From assembly GCF_030411995.1 (NCBI RefSeq), contig NZ_JASNRC010000018.1:35742-99741 (forward strand): a DNA stretch of 64,000 nucleotides. Direction: 5' to 3'. This DNA comes from Massilia sp. YIM B02769. GTDB lineage: Bacteria > Pseudomonadota > Gammaproteobacteria > Burkholderiales > Burkholderiaceae_D. Of the stretch, positions 7,729-16,642 are shown piece by piece. Under the pieces are notes generated by a model. That model was given only the letters and a program-made list of their open reading frames with translations, was not told where the DNA came from and did no database searches. The translations under genes and the position numbers were made by a program. Each line of letters begins with the position of its first letter. The first letter of the stretch is position 1.

Positions 7729-8999
7729 TGCGTGAAGCCTTGCGGCGCCTCTGTGAAACGAGCGCACAAGCCCTGAACCGCCAGCTCGTATCCGAAAGCC
7801 ATCGGCTGCTGACGCTCGGCGGCCATCCTTGGCCGGTCGAGCTGGAAACCCTGCACCTGCTCATTCCGGGCACGACCGGCGCTGGGAAGTCGACGCTCAT
7901 CGAAGAGTTGCTGGAGGGTGTCCGAGCGCGCGGCGAGCGCGCCATTGTCTGCGACCCGAACGGTACGTACCTGAGTCGCTTTGCACGAGATGGAGACCGG
8001 CTGCTGAATCCGTTCGACGCACGGGCCGAGGGATGGTGTGTGTTCAACGAAATCCGCGCCGATTTCGACGCTGACCGCCTCGCAGCCAGCATCGTCCCGG
8101 CTGGTCACGGGGAATCGGCACCGTGGCATCACTATGCCCAGGTACTGCTGGCCGAGGTGCTGCGTGCGCTGGTCCGCTCAGGCGAGACGACGACCGAGCG
8201 CTTGCTCCACTGGTGCACTGTTGCGCCCGTAAAGGAGCTGGGGAACCTGTTGGTGGGGACACCCACAGCGGGATTGTTCGACGAAGGCGCGGACAAGGCC
8301 TTGGCTTCTACGCGGTTCGTATTGACCGCGCATCTTTCGCCGCACCGGTTCCTGAAACCGGGTGCGTTCAGTATCCGCGCGTGGCTCGAAGCCGGCGAGG
8401 GCAGCTTGTTCATGACCTGGCGAGCCGATATGCAGGCAGCGTTGGCGCCCCTGCTCGCGAGCTGGGTGGATATCGCAACCAACGCGGTGCTGACACTGCC
8501 ACCGGACCCTGCGCGGCGGATATGGCTGGTACTGGATGAGCTGGCCGCACTGGGCAAGCTCAGCGGCCTGGAAGACGGGTTGACGCTCGGCCGCAAGCAC
8601 GGGTTGGCCGTGGTCGCGGGGCTCCAGAGTACAGCACAACTCGACCGCATATATGGCCGTGAGTCGGCAACCGTGCTTCGTGCGTGCTTCCGCAATTTGG
8701 CGGTATTAGCTATCGCGAAGTCGGACCCGGCGACCGCTGATGAGCTCTCGCGTGCGCTGGGCGAGCGCGAGGTGCTGCGCCAGGAAGTGAGCCGCAGCTC
8801 AGGGGCAAGTGGACAAGGAGAGTCGCAAAGTGTGCGGCGTGTACAGGAGCGCCTGGTGCTCGCCAGCGAGATTGCCAGCCTGCCGAACCTCTGCGGCTTC
8901 CTTGCCCTGGCTGGCGACCAACCGGTTCGCCAGCTGCGACTGGTGCCGCAACAGCGGGACGAGGTGACCGATGCGTTCGTAGCGGAGGACCTATGCTGA
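7725..8999 (+). CDS. TraD/TrwB-like coupling ATPase
   Basis: 424 residues, the soluble ATPase of a type IV coupling protein that would bring the relaxase-DNA complex to a conjugation pore. The Walker A motif is GTTGAGKST (about residues 49-57) and Walker B is IWLVLDELA (about 266-274). The downstream RecA-fold motif VVAGLQSTAQLDRIYG and a C-terminal FLALAGDQPVRQLRL segment fit the TraD AAA-bind family. There is no TM segment; the preceding small membrane protein may provide it. It overlaps the gene before (ATGA) and the relaxase after it (7 bases), so translation is coupled. Confidence 0.85.
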   Translation: MMREALRRLCETSAQALNRQLVSESHRLLTLGGHPWPVELETLHLLIPGTTGAGKSTLIEELLEGVRARGERAIVCDPNGTYLSRFARDGDRLLNPFDARAEGWCVFNEIRADFDADRLAASIVPAGHGESAPWHHYAQVLLAEVLRALVRSGETTTERLLHWCTVAPVKELGNLLVGTPTAGLFDEGADKALASTRFVLTAHLSPHRFLKPGAFSIRAWLEAGEGSLFMTWRADMQAALAPLLASWVDIATNAVLTLPPDPARRIWLVLDELAALGKLSGLEDGLTLGRKHGLAVVAGLQSTAQLDRIYGRESATVLRACFRNLAVLAIAKSDPATADELSRALGEREVLRQEVSRSSGASGQGESQSVRRVQERLVLASEIASLPNLCGFLALAGDQPVRQLRLVPQQRDEVTDAFVAEDLC

Positions 9000-11623
9000 C
9001 GCTTGCCAAGGTCACCCCCGCTGAATCGGCTGCCAGCTATTACGAGGAAAGTGATGACTATTATGGGGAGGGTGGTCGGGCTCCGTCTCAATGGTGGGGC
9101 ACGGGAGCTGCCACCTTAGGCCTCGAAGGCGTAGTCGATGCGGAAGCCTTCAAAGCGCTCCTGGCAGGTGCGCTGCCCGATGGCGAGGCGATGCACCGGG
9201 GCGGTGATGGAGTGCGCACAGCCGGACTGGATTTGACCTTCAGCGCGCCAAAATCGGTCAGCATGCAGGCGCTTATAGGCGGAGATGAACGCTTGCTCGA
9301 CGCCCATCAGGCAGCGGTCAGCGCAACGCTACGGTACGTCCAGGCCAACCTGGCGGCGTATCGCAGCACGCAGGACGGTGAAACGGTCACTGTCCATAGT
9401 GGAAATCTGGCCGTTGCCCGTTTCGAGCATGACCTGAGCAGGGATGCAGACCCTCAGGTGCATACGCACTCCGTGGTACTGAACATGACCCAGCGCGACG
9501 ATGGTCAATGGCGTGCATTGGATGGCCGGCCGCTGTACGAGCATCAGAAGCTTCTAGGCGTGCTCTATCGGGCGGAGCTCGCCCGAGCGATACAGGCGCT
9601 TGGCTATCGTGTCAGGCGGACGCACCAGGACGGACGGTTCGAACTGGCACATATCACTGACCGGCAGGTTGCCGCATTCAGCACGCGCAGTCGGGCTATT
9701 GATGCTGCGTTGGCGGCGCGGGGCAAGGACCGCGCCAGTGCATCGGCAGACGAACGGGAAATAGCAGGACTAAGTACGCGGCGCAGCAAGGACCGCTCAA
9801 TCGACCGTGTAGCGTTGCGTGAGGTGTGGTTGGCCAAGGCCGTCGAGCTAGGCATCGACTGGAGCGCCATGCAACCGCCACTCGTGCCACAAGCAGACTT
9901 GGCGGCTGCGGCGCGGAATGCTGTCGACTTCGCGGTAGCGCATTTGACTGAGCGAAGTGCAATCGTCCAGCGAATCGCAGTTGCGCACGCAGCGCTCGCA
10001 CACGGCACTGGCACCGTCGTGCTGGACGATGTGCAGCTCGACATCGACCAGCGTCTAAGGTCGGGCGAGCTCTTGGCGCCGGCCGACGGCCGTCGAATCA
10101 CCACGCCGGCAGCGCAAGCGGCAGAGCGAGAGCTCCTGGCCATCGAGGCACGCGGGCGGAGCGCTTTGACCAGGGCTATCTGGCAACCGACCCAGGGCGA
10201 CTTGTTCGCTGCGGGACTCGCAGCCGTTGCATCCCGGCCGGCACTGCAAGAAAGCCTGACGGAAGGGCAGCGCCGGGCCGCAGAGCTAATCTTGACGACG
10301 CATAGCCGCATTGTCGGTGTCCAGGGACTGGCTGGCACCGGCAAGACCTCGATGCTGCGCACGGTTTCGGATAATCTCGGGCCGGAGTTTCGGGCCTTGG
10401 GATTGGCCCCTTCTGCGGCGGCGGCGCGCGAACTGGAGAAGTCTGGATTCGAGGCCATGACCATTGCCGGATTCCTCGCCAAGGGCCGGCCGCTGGACGA
10501 CAGGACCATCGTCGTCGTTGACGAAGCCGGCATGGTAAGTCTGCGCGACATGCATGCACTCTTGTCCATCATTGAACAGGCTGACGCCAGAGCAGTGCTG
10601 GTCGGCGACACTGGGCAGCTAAAGGCCGTCGAGGCCGGCATCCCATTCCGCCAGCTTCAAGAGCAGGGCATGCCAACTGTCCGGATGGCGGATATCCTGC
10701 GGCAGCAGAACAAGAATCTGAGGGCTGCGGTGGTGGACGCGGCGGAGGGCCGTGTCGGGGCCTCGCTGGCGAAGCTGGCGGCGACGGTTGCCGAGGTGCC
10801 GCATGCCACGGAGCGCTACCAGAAGATTGCGCGGGACTATGCCTGTCATCTGCCGGAAGACCGCGCAAAAATGTTGGTGGTAGCAGGGACGAACCGGGCC
10901 CGCCGGTCCATCAATGAGATGGTACGCCAGCGGCTCGGACTCGCCAGTACAGGCGTTGTCGTGTCCGTCATAGAGAGCCGGGACCTGACACGGGCCCAAT
11001 TGCAGAGTTCGCTGAGCTATTCGCCGGGAGACATCATCGAGGCGCAGCGTCACTATGACAGCATCGGTCTTCGGCGCGGCGATACTGCGGTAGTCGCGGA
11101 GGTAGAGCCTGGCTGCATCACCCTACGTCGGGCAAGCGGAGACCTGGTCAAGTGGCGGCCGACCGCCATGCCCCATGTCGCCGTCCATTCGCTGGAAGCG
11201 CGCGAGGTTGCCGTCGGCGACCGGCTTCGCTTCACCGCGAACGATTATCGTTGGGACATCGTCAACGGGCAAACCGGCATCGTCGCGGCTATCGACGAGT
11301 CGGCACGCGAACTTATGGTCAGGGTAGATTCCGGGCGTACGCTGAAACTGGATTTGGACCAGCCCCTGAAGCTGGACCATGCGTACTGCACGACCGTCCA
11401 TGCAGCGCAAGGGCAGACCTGCGACCGTGTGTTGGTCGAGGCGGACGTCAGCAGTGCCATGGCTAACCACTCCCTCTACTACGTCGCCATCAGCCGCGCG
11501 CGCCACGGCGTGACGATTTATACCGACGACCGGGAGTTGCTACCGCAGGCGATGTCGCGCCTGGACGTCAAGCACGCTGCCCTCGACCTCGAACGCACGT
11601 CCCGTCGCGGTCTCGCTCTGTGA
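8993..11623 (+). CDS. MobF-family conjugative relaxase/helicase (TrwC/TraI type)
   Basis: 876 residues. The N-terminal relaxase domain has candidate catalytic tyrosines (ASYYEESDDYY, residues ~15-25) and the metal-binding histidines DPQVHTHSVVLNM (~153-165, with an earlier His partner). The C-terminal part is a RecD-like superfamily 1 helicase with Walker A GLAGTGKTS (~445) and Walker B VVVDEAGMVS (~507), plus a late motif HAAQGQT. It nicks oriT, stays bound to the 5' end and unwinds the strand for transfer. It is shorter than F TraI and near TrwC size, and is the last gene of the mobilization operon. Confidence 0.92.
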   Translation: MLTLAKVTPAESAASYYEESDDYYGEGGRAPSQWWGTGAATLGLEGVVDAEAFKALLAGALPDGEAMHRGGDGVRTAGLDLTFSAPKSVSMQALIGGDERLLDAHQAAVSATLRYVQANLAAYRSTQDGETVTVHSGNLAVARFEHDLSRDADPQVHTHSVVLNMTQRDDGQWRALDGRPLYEHQKLLGVLYRAELARAIQALGYRVRRTHQDGRFELAHITDRQVAAFSTRSRAIDAALAARGKDRASASADEREIAGLSTRRSKDRSIDRVALREVWLAKAVELGIDWSAMQPPLVPQADLAAAARNAVDFAVAHLTERSAIVQRIAVAHAALAHGTGTVVLDDVQLDIDQRLRSGELLAPADGRRITTPAAQAAERELLAIEARGRSALTRAIWQPTQGDLFAAGLAAVASRPALQESLTEGQRRAAELILTTHSRIVGVQGLAGTGKTSMLRTVSDNLGPEFRALGLAPSAAAARELEKSGFEAMTIAGFLAKGRPLDDRTIVVVDEAGMVSLRDMHALLSIIEQADARAVLVGDTGQLKAVEAGIPFRQLQEQGMPTVRMADILRQQNKNLRAAVVDAAEGRVGASLAKLAATVAEVPHATERYQKIARDYACHLPEDRAKMLVVAGTNRARRSINEMVRQRLGLASTGVVVSVIESRDLTRAQLQSSLSYSPGDIIEAQRHYDSIGLRRGDTAVVAEVEPGCITLRRASGDLVKWRPTAMPHVAVHSLEAREVAVGDRLRFTANDYRWDIVNGQTGIVAAIDESARELMVRVDSGRTLKLDLDQPLKLDHAYCTTVHAAQGQTCDRVLVEADVSSAMANHSLYYVAISRARHGVTIYTDDRELLPQAMSRLDVKHAALDLERTSRRGLAL

Positions 11624-11659
11624 TTCCGGCCCGTCGGAAAAGCCGACGGGCCGGTCTGG

Positions 11660-13390
11660 TCAGGAATCGCCGTCTTTGAGGCTGACGGTTCCGTGACCTG
11701 GTTCCCAAGGTAGTGCCGGGATGGCAGGAAACTGCACGCGTGAGAAGTACCTGGACAAGCGGTTGAACGGCACATCCGAACCGTAGCCGTCAGTGACCTT
11801 GCCGTCGCCTGTAGTGTGGCCGAGCACGCGTTGCAGGTATTTGGAGGGCACACCGGCCGCTTCGAGCAGGTCTTTCATGCAGTGGCGGAAGGAATACAGC
11901 ACCTTGCGGCTATCGGTAATGCCGATGGCGCGCTTGTAGCGGCCAAAGAATTTCGAGAATGAGCCGGACAGCTTGCCGTGGAAATCCTGCTTGAGGGTCG
12001 GGAAAAAGACGGCAGCACCGCGCGCGCGCAACCACTCGACGTAACGCAGCAGGCCCAGGTCGATGAGCTCTTGTGTAACCGGAACCCGGCGGATGGACAT
12101 CGCATTTTTCAAGGTCCGACGATGGCTTTGCGGCACATTGCTATCCTCAAAGAGTTCGCCGTCCTCGTCACTTGGCCGGTCTACGATATTGAGATACCAG
12201 CCCGATTTCGCGTCCCGGCAGAGGTCACTCAGCGCCAGGCCAGCAATTTCTTCAGGGCGAGCGCCGGTATAGAACATCAGTACCGGAATCCAGTAGCTCG
12301 CCTCGCCGGACTGCCCTTTCGAGCGTTTGTGCTGAGTGAACACTTCCGACGAGAACAGGGTAGTGAGGTCCGAGGCATCGAAAGGCAACCGACGCTTCTT
12401 GCGTTGCCTTATGCCGCTCTCCTTGAACCCCAGCGTATTCGCAGCGGGGTTCGCTTTCAGAACATGCTTGCCCACGGCAATTTTATAGATGGCGCGAACC
12501 TTGGAAATGCGTTCGTTAATGGTCGGTACCTGCAAGCCACGGTCAAGCATGTAGTGTGCGAACGAGGTCATCAGTTCAGGTGTCACTTCACCCGGCATAC
12601 GCACTCCCTGCGCACCAGCGAACTGTCGAAGGTCGCGCCATGGAGTCTGGGATGCAATGGTGGTGGGCGTGGGCCGGTCCTTGACGTAATCGCGCCAGGT
12701 CTCGAACACCTTTTCCCAGGTTGGTGCATCCGGATTTGCAGGAGCGCGCTCAGGCGCTATGACGTGCAGCGGATGAGTGGGCGCCGCGGCCACCTTATCG
12801 GTGTCGACCAGTTCACCACGTTGGCGCGCGAGCTGGTAGTCCAGCGACTCAATCACCGAACGCAGGAAGGTGTAAGAGGCACGCTTCGCCTCGTCTTTTT
12901 CGGGCGCGAAGTCCAGGCCGCACAGACGTAGGAAGCCATGCAGCGCCGGATACACGCTCATGCTCTTCCCTTGGGCGAGCACTCGGCCGAGCTCGGTACG
13001 TTGGCTTTCCAGCTTCTCGCCGAGCTCATCGAATTCAGTATCATCCAGACCATCCTGGCGAATACGGTCATCGTTCAGCAAGACCCGGTGGACCCAGAAG
13101 CGGGCAACGCTCTCGAGCTGCTCATTATCAAGCCGGGCAATGCGCTTCGGGTTCAACGAAACTCGGCTCAGGTCGAGTTCTTGACGCTTCTGCCGGAACT
13201 CGGTGTCGATACGTGCAAGTTCAGCACGCGCCAGCTCTTTGGCGTCGCGCAGGTCGGCAGTGCCGAGGCTTCGGACGATGTGTTCTTGACTGGCAGGGTA
13301 GGCCGCGCGAATGTCGGCTGGGATGCGGCGACGCACATACTTTGTGCCGTGTTTGCCGCGTTGGTAAATACCTTCAGAGATTGCTTTCAT
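11660..13390 (-). CDS. Tyrosine integrase of Element A
   Basis: 576 residues. The N-terminus (GIYQRGKHGTKYVRRRIPADIRAAYP) is a DUF6538-type arm-binding domain, followed by a core-binding domain and a C-terminal catalytic domain. Visible catalytic elements are Arg in YTGARPEEIAGL, the box II Arg in YSFRHCMKD (the usual leading His is Tyr here) and the nucleophile Tyr in LGHTTGDGKVTDGYG. It would insert the element into the tRNA-His 3' end. The start is ATG 13390 because GGAG lies 6 bases upstream. The gene lies 116 bases from the attachment copy at 13506. Confidence 0.9.
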   Translation of the reverse strand: MKAISEGIYQRGKHGTKYVRRRIPADIRAAYPASQEHIVRSLGTADLRDAKELARAELARIDTEFRQKRQELDLSRVSLNPKRIARLDNEQLESVARFWVHRVLLNDDRIRQDGLDDTEFDELGEKLESQRTELGRVLAQGKSMSVYPALHGFLRLCGLDFAPEKDEAKRASYTFLRSVIESLDYQLARQRGELVDTDKVAAAPTHPLHVIAPERAPANPDAPTWEKVFETWRDYVKDRPTPTTIASQTPWRDLRQFAGAQGVRMPGEVTPELMTSFAHYMLDRGLQVPTINERISKVRAIYKIAVGKHVLKANPAANTLGFKESGIRQRKKRRLPFDASDLTTLFSSEVFTQHKRSKGQSGEASYWIPVLMFYTGARPEEIAGLALSDLCRDAKSGWYLNIVDRPSDEDGELFEDSNVPQSHRRTLKNAMSIRRVPVTQELIDLGLLRYVEWLRARGAAVFFPTLKQDFHGKLSGSFSKFFGRYKRAIGITDSRKVLYSFRHCMKDLLEAAGVPSKYLQRVLGHTTGDGKVTDGYGSDVPFNRLSRYFSRVQFPAIPALPWEPGHGTVSLKDGDS

Positions 13391-13408
13391 AGTCTGCTCC
13401 ACGTTGGT

Positions 13409-13430
13409 TGTGTGACAGACCGTGTATCAA
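13409..13430. repeat. Putative integrase arm-type site, right end of Element A
   Basis: The partner of the stretch at 5245-5266, beginning TGTGTGACAGACCGTGT. It lies between the integrase start and the attachment core. Confidence 0.4.
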
Positions 13431-13452
13431 CTCCGTTTAGCCTTTTACGAAA

Positions 13453-13484
13453 AAGGCCTTGATTCCTATAGAAATCAAGGCCTT
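13453..13484. repeat. Perfect 12-bp inverted repeat beside the attachment core
   Basis: Arms aaggccttgatt and aatcaaggcctt are separated by 8 bases. There is no T-run on either side, so it is not a typical terminator. It could be a protein-binding hairpin of the recombination region. Confidence 0.6.
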
Positions 13485-13503
13485 GCGCGCACTAGCGGTA
13501 TTC

Positions 13504-13555
13504 TTTGGGGTGGCTGATGGGACTCGAACCCACGACAACAGGAATCACAATCCTG
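13504..13555. repeat. Internal attachment copy shared by Elements A and B
   Basis: About 50 bases identical to the 3' part of tRNA-His (34897-34946), from the acceptor end to the anticodon stem, with one extra T at the edge. Past the anticodon stem the sequence is unrelated, so this is a tRNA fragment and not a gene. It is the junction between the tandem elements. Confidence 0.9.
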
Positions 13556-13680
13556 ATAAAAGGTGATTCCGAGTTGTTGATGTGGATTGATTGATGTTCT
13601 GATTCCCTTTGTAATCAATGGCTTGCGCATATATCTCAGCTATATTGTGTTGATCTTTGGCACTTGTTATACTCCAGTTT

Positions 13681-13702
13681 GGGTTACAAGTGGCTTACAA
13701 GT
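13681..13702. repeat. Putative integrase arm-type repeats, left end of Element B
   Basis: Two adjacent copies of a (g)gnTTACAAGT motif (gggttacaagt, ggcttacaagt). The same arrangement occurs at 34788-34809 near the other end, which suggests integrase arm sites. Confidence 0.5.
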
Positions 13703-13728
13703 TCGACTGACAATATAAAGGGGAGGCT

Positions 13729-15111
13729 ATGGCAAAGGTTGAGTTCACCGCTACGCGGGTTGCAGAGCATTCTTGCCCCGAGGGGAAGAGTCAGGCATTC
13801 ATGTGGGACAGCGTAGCTCCTGGGCTAGGACTGCGAGCTACACCCCGCGGCGATAAAGGGTATGTCTTCCAGTCAAAGTTGAACGGACAGACAATCCGAA
13901 TCAACATTGGCAAGCCGTCTACTTGGACGATCAAGGCCGCGCAGGTTGAAGCGCGTCGCTTGCAGACCCAGATCGATATGGGAAAAGACCCGCGCCAAGT
14001 CGTGAAAGACGAACTCGCTGCCGCTCAAGACGCCCGTGAAGCTCGTCAGGCAGCGCTTAAGGCGGCGGAAGAAGCGGCGCAACTTGAAGCTGAGGCCAGG
14101 GCTTTGAAGGACCGGCGAGAATCGGTAACGCTCGGAGCCGCGTGGCCGGTTTACATTTCTGCTCGTCGCAATGCCAAGCGAAAAGGGGGCAAGCAAGGCT
14201 GGAGCGAGTGGCATGTTCGTGACCATGAAAATGTCGCCCGCATCGGAGGTGAAGAAAAACTGCGCGGGAAAGGGCTCACAGAGCCAGGGCCGTTAGCGTC
14301 GCTATTGGACGTTCGACTGGCTGACCTGAGCGGTAAGCGCATTAGCGAGTGGTTGGCGTCCGAGACAGCGGTCCGACCGACGCAAGCCGGGCTGGCGTTC
14401 CGCTTGCTTTCGGTTTTTGTAAACTGGTGCGATTCGCAGCCTGAGTACATCGGGTTGGTACCCGCAGGCGCATGCAAAGCCCAGCAGGTCCGTGATGAGC
14501 TGCCCAGTGCGAATGCCAAGGATGGCGACTGTCTGCAGCGTGAGCAGCTCGCGCCATGGTTCAAGGCTGTCCGTGCGATGACGAATGACGTGCAGTCGGC
14601 GTACTTGCAGACCTTGCTGCTGACTGGGGCGCGACGCCGTGAGCTGGCCTCCCTGAAATGGGTAGATGTCGATTTCCAATGGCTGAGCATGACCATTCGC
14701 GACAAAGTAGAGGGCGAACGCACCATCCCGCTGACTCCTTATGTGAAGTATTTGCTGGCTGGGTTGCCTCGCCACCCGGATAACCAGTGGGTTTTCTCTA
14801 GCCCCGCGTCGGCGAGCGGGCAGCTTGCTGAGCCAACGCCTGGCCATAAGCGTGCCCTTGCTTCGGCGGGGTTGCCGGACTTGACCCTGCACGGACTGCG
14901 CCGGTCATTTGGATCGCTTGCGGAATGGACGGAGACTCCTGCAGGCGTCGTGGCCCAGATCATGGGACATAAACCGAGCGCGATCGCGGAAAAACACTAC
15001 CGCCGCCGACCACTTGATTTGTTGCGTATGTGGCACGAAAAAGTTGAGGCCTGGATGTTGGAGCAGGGCGGCGTCGAGTTCCAAAAGGATGTATATCAAG
15101 CCGCGGCATAG
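13729..15111 (+). CDS. Tyrosine integrase of Element B (P4-type)
   Basis: 460 residues of the DUF4102/P4 integrase type. The N-terminal arm-binding domain has APGLGLRATPRGDKGYVF and the glycine-rich strand typical of this family. It is followed by a long Ala/Glu coiled linker (~95-130), a core-binding domain and the catalytic domain. Catalytic residues: Arg in LLTGARRREL, the His-Arg pair in HGLRRSFG, His in MGHKPSAIAEKHYRRR and Tyr in the same segment. AGGGGAGG lies just before ATG 13729. It is expected to recombine at tRNA-His; the matching repeats at both ends support this. Confidence 0.93.
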   Translation: MAKVEFTATRVAEHSCPEGKSQAFMWDSVAPGLGLRATPRGDKGYVFQSKLNGQTIRINIGKPSTWTIKAAQVEARRLQTQIDMGKDPRQVVKDELAAAQDAREARQAALKAAEEAAQLEAEARALKDRRESVTLGAAWPVYISARRNAKRKGGKQGWSEWHVRDHENVARIGGEEKLRGKGLTEPGPLASLLDVRLADLSGKRISEWLASETAVRPTQAGLAFRLLSVFVNWCDSQPEYIGLVPAGACKAQQVRDELPSANAKDGDCLQREQLAPWFKAVRAMTNDVQSAYLQTLLLTGARRRELASLKWVDVDFQWLSMTIRDKVEGERTIPLTPYVKYLLAGLPRHPDNQWVFSSPASASGQLAEPTPGHKRALASAGLPDLTLHGLRRSFGSLAEWTETPAGVVAQIMGHKPSAIAEKHYRRRPLDLLRMWHEKVEAWMLEQGGVEFQKDVYQAAA

Positions 15112-15238
15112 GCACGGCAGCAGCTAGGTAAGCACTGCTACACCGCTACTTTCGCAACGTTTCGCTGCGGCCGTCCTCGTAAAGTTGACGCTCTACTCGG
15201 CTACTGCTAGGGTGCTGATCCCGTTGCGCGAGGTAGCG

Positions 15239-16156
15239 ATGCATATAAGCGAAGTGTGTTCAATTGTCGAGGCCATCCTGTTCTTGAGCGCGTTGACTAA
15301 GCGTACCTGGACCGAGGACGAATTCGTCCGTGCGGTCATCCGTCTTCGTCTTCCGGTCTATGCCGCGGCGCCTTACGACGCGTCGATCGTATCCAAGCGA
15401 TACGTTAACGATCGCTTGGTTGTTACGGACGAGCCTTCGCTGAGTGCTCAATACGTTACGCTGTTGCAAGCCGAGATCGAGGAGCTTGCCTATAGCTCTG
15501 GGCCTCAGATTGTCACGGATCGACCAGCTTGGCGCTGGGGGGATAAACCGTACCAGTCTTGGGATAGGATCGCCGCGTTTCGCCAAGGCAACCATCGTGT
15601 GCTCGGCTATTGGGAAACCGAGCAGGGGGAATGGATGGGGGAGTCGAACGAGTATTTTTTCTCCAAGCCAGTGCAGGTCACCGCGCAGTCGAAATTCTTC
15701 GTGCCACGTCACACTATTGCCGAATTGATAAAGGATGAAGAATTACGTTGTGCTCAGGTAACGGGGGCTGGTACCAGCGAACCTGCACAGCCCCCTCCGC
15801 TGATCGAGGCGCCGGCTTTAGCAGAACACAGCGCCAGTAGTAGCCGGGTGAATAAAGCGGTCCCCTTGGGCATCACGAAAAGTCAGGTGCTGACAGCATT
15901 CTCCGGCCTGACCAGCATCGACCTCGCGAAGGCGCTTGCTAACGGTAAGGGGCTGTACAGCAAGGACCAAGCGAAGGTCGTGAGCGGCACTCCCGGGAGC
16001 CGCCATGCCGCGCTGTGGGACCCTGCCATTCTCGCCGCAGGGTTCTATGAAAATTATCGCATCCCCAGATCAAAACTGAACAAGGTGTTCATGGAGCACC
16101 AGTTTTTGGCGCCGTGGCGTGAAAAGTGGAACGAACTGGCGGAAGATCTGCCATGA
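15239..16156 (+). CDS. Hypothetical protein
   Basis: 305 residues, not recognised. No signal peptide or TM helix. The N-terminal two thirds look like a mixed alpha/beta domain (TKRTWTEDEFVRAVIRLRLP, later PAWRWGDKPYQSWDRIAAF). After a Pro/Ala linker a C-terminal region (LGITKSQVLTAFSGL...) resembles a small DNA-binding fold, ending in helices that contain ALWDPAILAAGFYENYRI. Start chosen at ATG 15239 because GAGGTAG precedes it; an upstream in-frame ATG at 15185 is less likely. It follows the integrase in the same direction. Confidence 0.6.
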   Translation: MHISEVCSIVEAILFLSALTKRTWTEDEFVRAVIRLRLPVYAAAPYDASIVSKRYVNDRLVVTDEPSLSAQYVTLLQAEIEELAYSSGPQIVTDRPAWRWGDKPYQSWDRIAAFRQGNHRVLGYWETEQGEWMGESNEYFFSKPVQVTAQSKFFVPRHTIAELIKDEELRCAQVTGAGTSEPAQPPPLIEAPALAEHSASSSRVNKAVPLGITKSQVLTAFSGLTSIDLAKALANGKGLYSKDQAKVVSGTPGSRHAALWDPAILAAGFYENYRIPRSKLNKVFMEHQFLAPWREKWNELAEDLP

Positions 16157-16225
16157 AGCCCTAGCTCTTTGGCTAAGGCGACGCTGACCTGAATACGGCA
16201 GGTAGATAGCCAAAAATGGCTGAAC

Positions 16226-16259
16226 CTGCCATAGCAACCTGCCACACACCTGCCATACA
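16226..16259. repeat. Three short direct repeats (ACCTGCCAYA)
   Basis: Near-identical units acctgccata, acctgccaca and acctgccata stand in an otherwise unremarkable 216-base gap before the AlpA-like gene. An inverted relative (ggcaggt) lies near 16196. They may be binding sites for a regulator or the replication protein. Confidence 0.55.
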
Positions 16260-16372
16260 CTTGGCCTGCAAGCCGCATGAAACCGTCAAGGGAATGCCAT
16301 TCCCCTAAGCAAAAAAACAGTGGCAATTGAATCTGAGTACTCCTAAACACGCATCAACATAAGGAGATTCAG

Positions 16373-16642
16373 ATGCACACGCCACATACGGCAACCCACC
16401 CCAAGCCCGTGGCGCTCAGCGAGCGCCCGGACATCACGAGCAAGCAATATCCCGCACTCGATGCCCAAGTGCGCATCGCTGTGTCCACGGCGGAGGCTGC
16501 TTTCCATCTCGGCCGTAAGCCGCAGACCCTGCGCAAGTGGGCATGCTTCGAGGACGGCCCGCTCCGCCCGGTCCGCATCAATGGCCGCCTCGCGTGGCCG
16601 GTGGCACAGATCAAGCAACTGCTGAATACGGGGGACGCATGA
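16373..16642 (+). CDS. AlpA/MerR-like DNA-binding protein
   Basis: 89 residues. After a Pro/His-rich leader, the core VSTAEAAFHLGRKPQTLRKW, followed by A..EDGPLRPVRINGRLAWPVAQIKQLL, is the winged helix-turn-helix typical of AlpA-type excisionase/regulators of P4-like elements. AAGGAG lies 8 bases before the ATG. It overlaps the next gene by 4 bases and may control integrase activity or the primase/helicase operon. Confidence 0.75.
   Translation: MHTPHTATHPKPVALSERPDITSKQYPALDAQVRIAVSTAEAAFHLGRKPQTLRKWACFEDGPLRPVRINGRLAWPVAQIKQLLNTGDA

Larger units (their letters stand above)
5166..13555. mobile_element. Element A: integrative mobilizable element at tRNA-His
   Basis: About 8.4 kb bounded by copies of the tRNA-His 3' end (5159-5182 and 13504-13555). 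Near each end is a related imperfect repeat beginning TGTGTGAC (5245 and 13409), consistent with integrase arm sites. Contents are three leftward cargo genes, a rightward mobilization operon (relaxosome-type protein, small membrane protein, TraD-like coupling protein, MobF relaxase) and a leftward tyrosine integrase beside the right end. No type IV secretion genes are present, so transfer would need a helper. The boundaries are inferred from the repeats. Confidence 0.7.

Noticed and set aside
11978..12931. 317-residue plus-strand frame opposite the Element A integrase
   Set aside because: Shadow of a gene with catalytic motifs on the other strand.
13506..13555. A second tRNA-His gene
   Set aside because: Only the 3' half is present; the sequence past the anticodon stem is unrelated.
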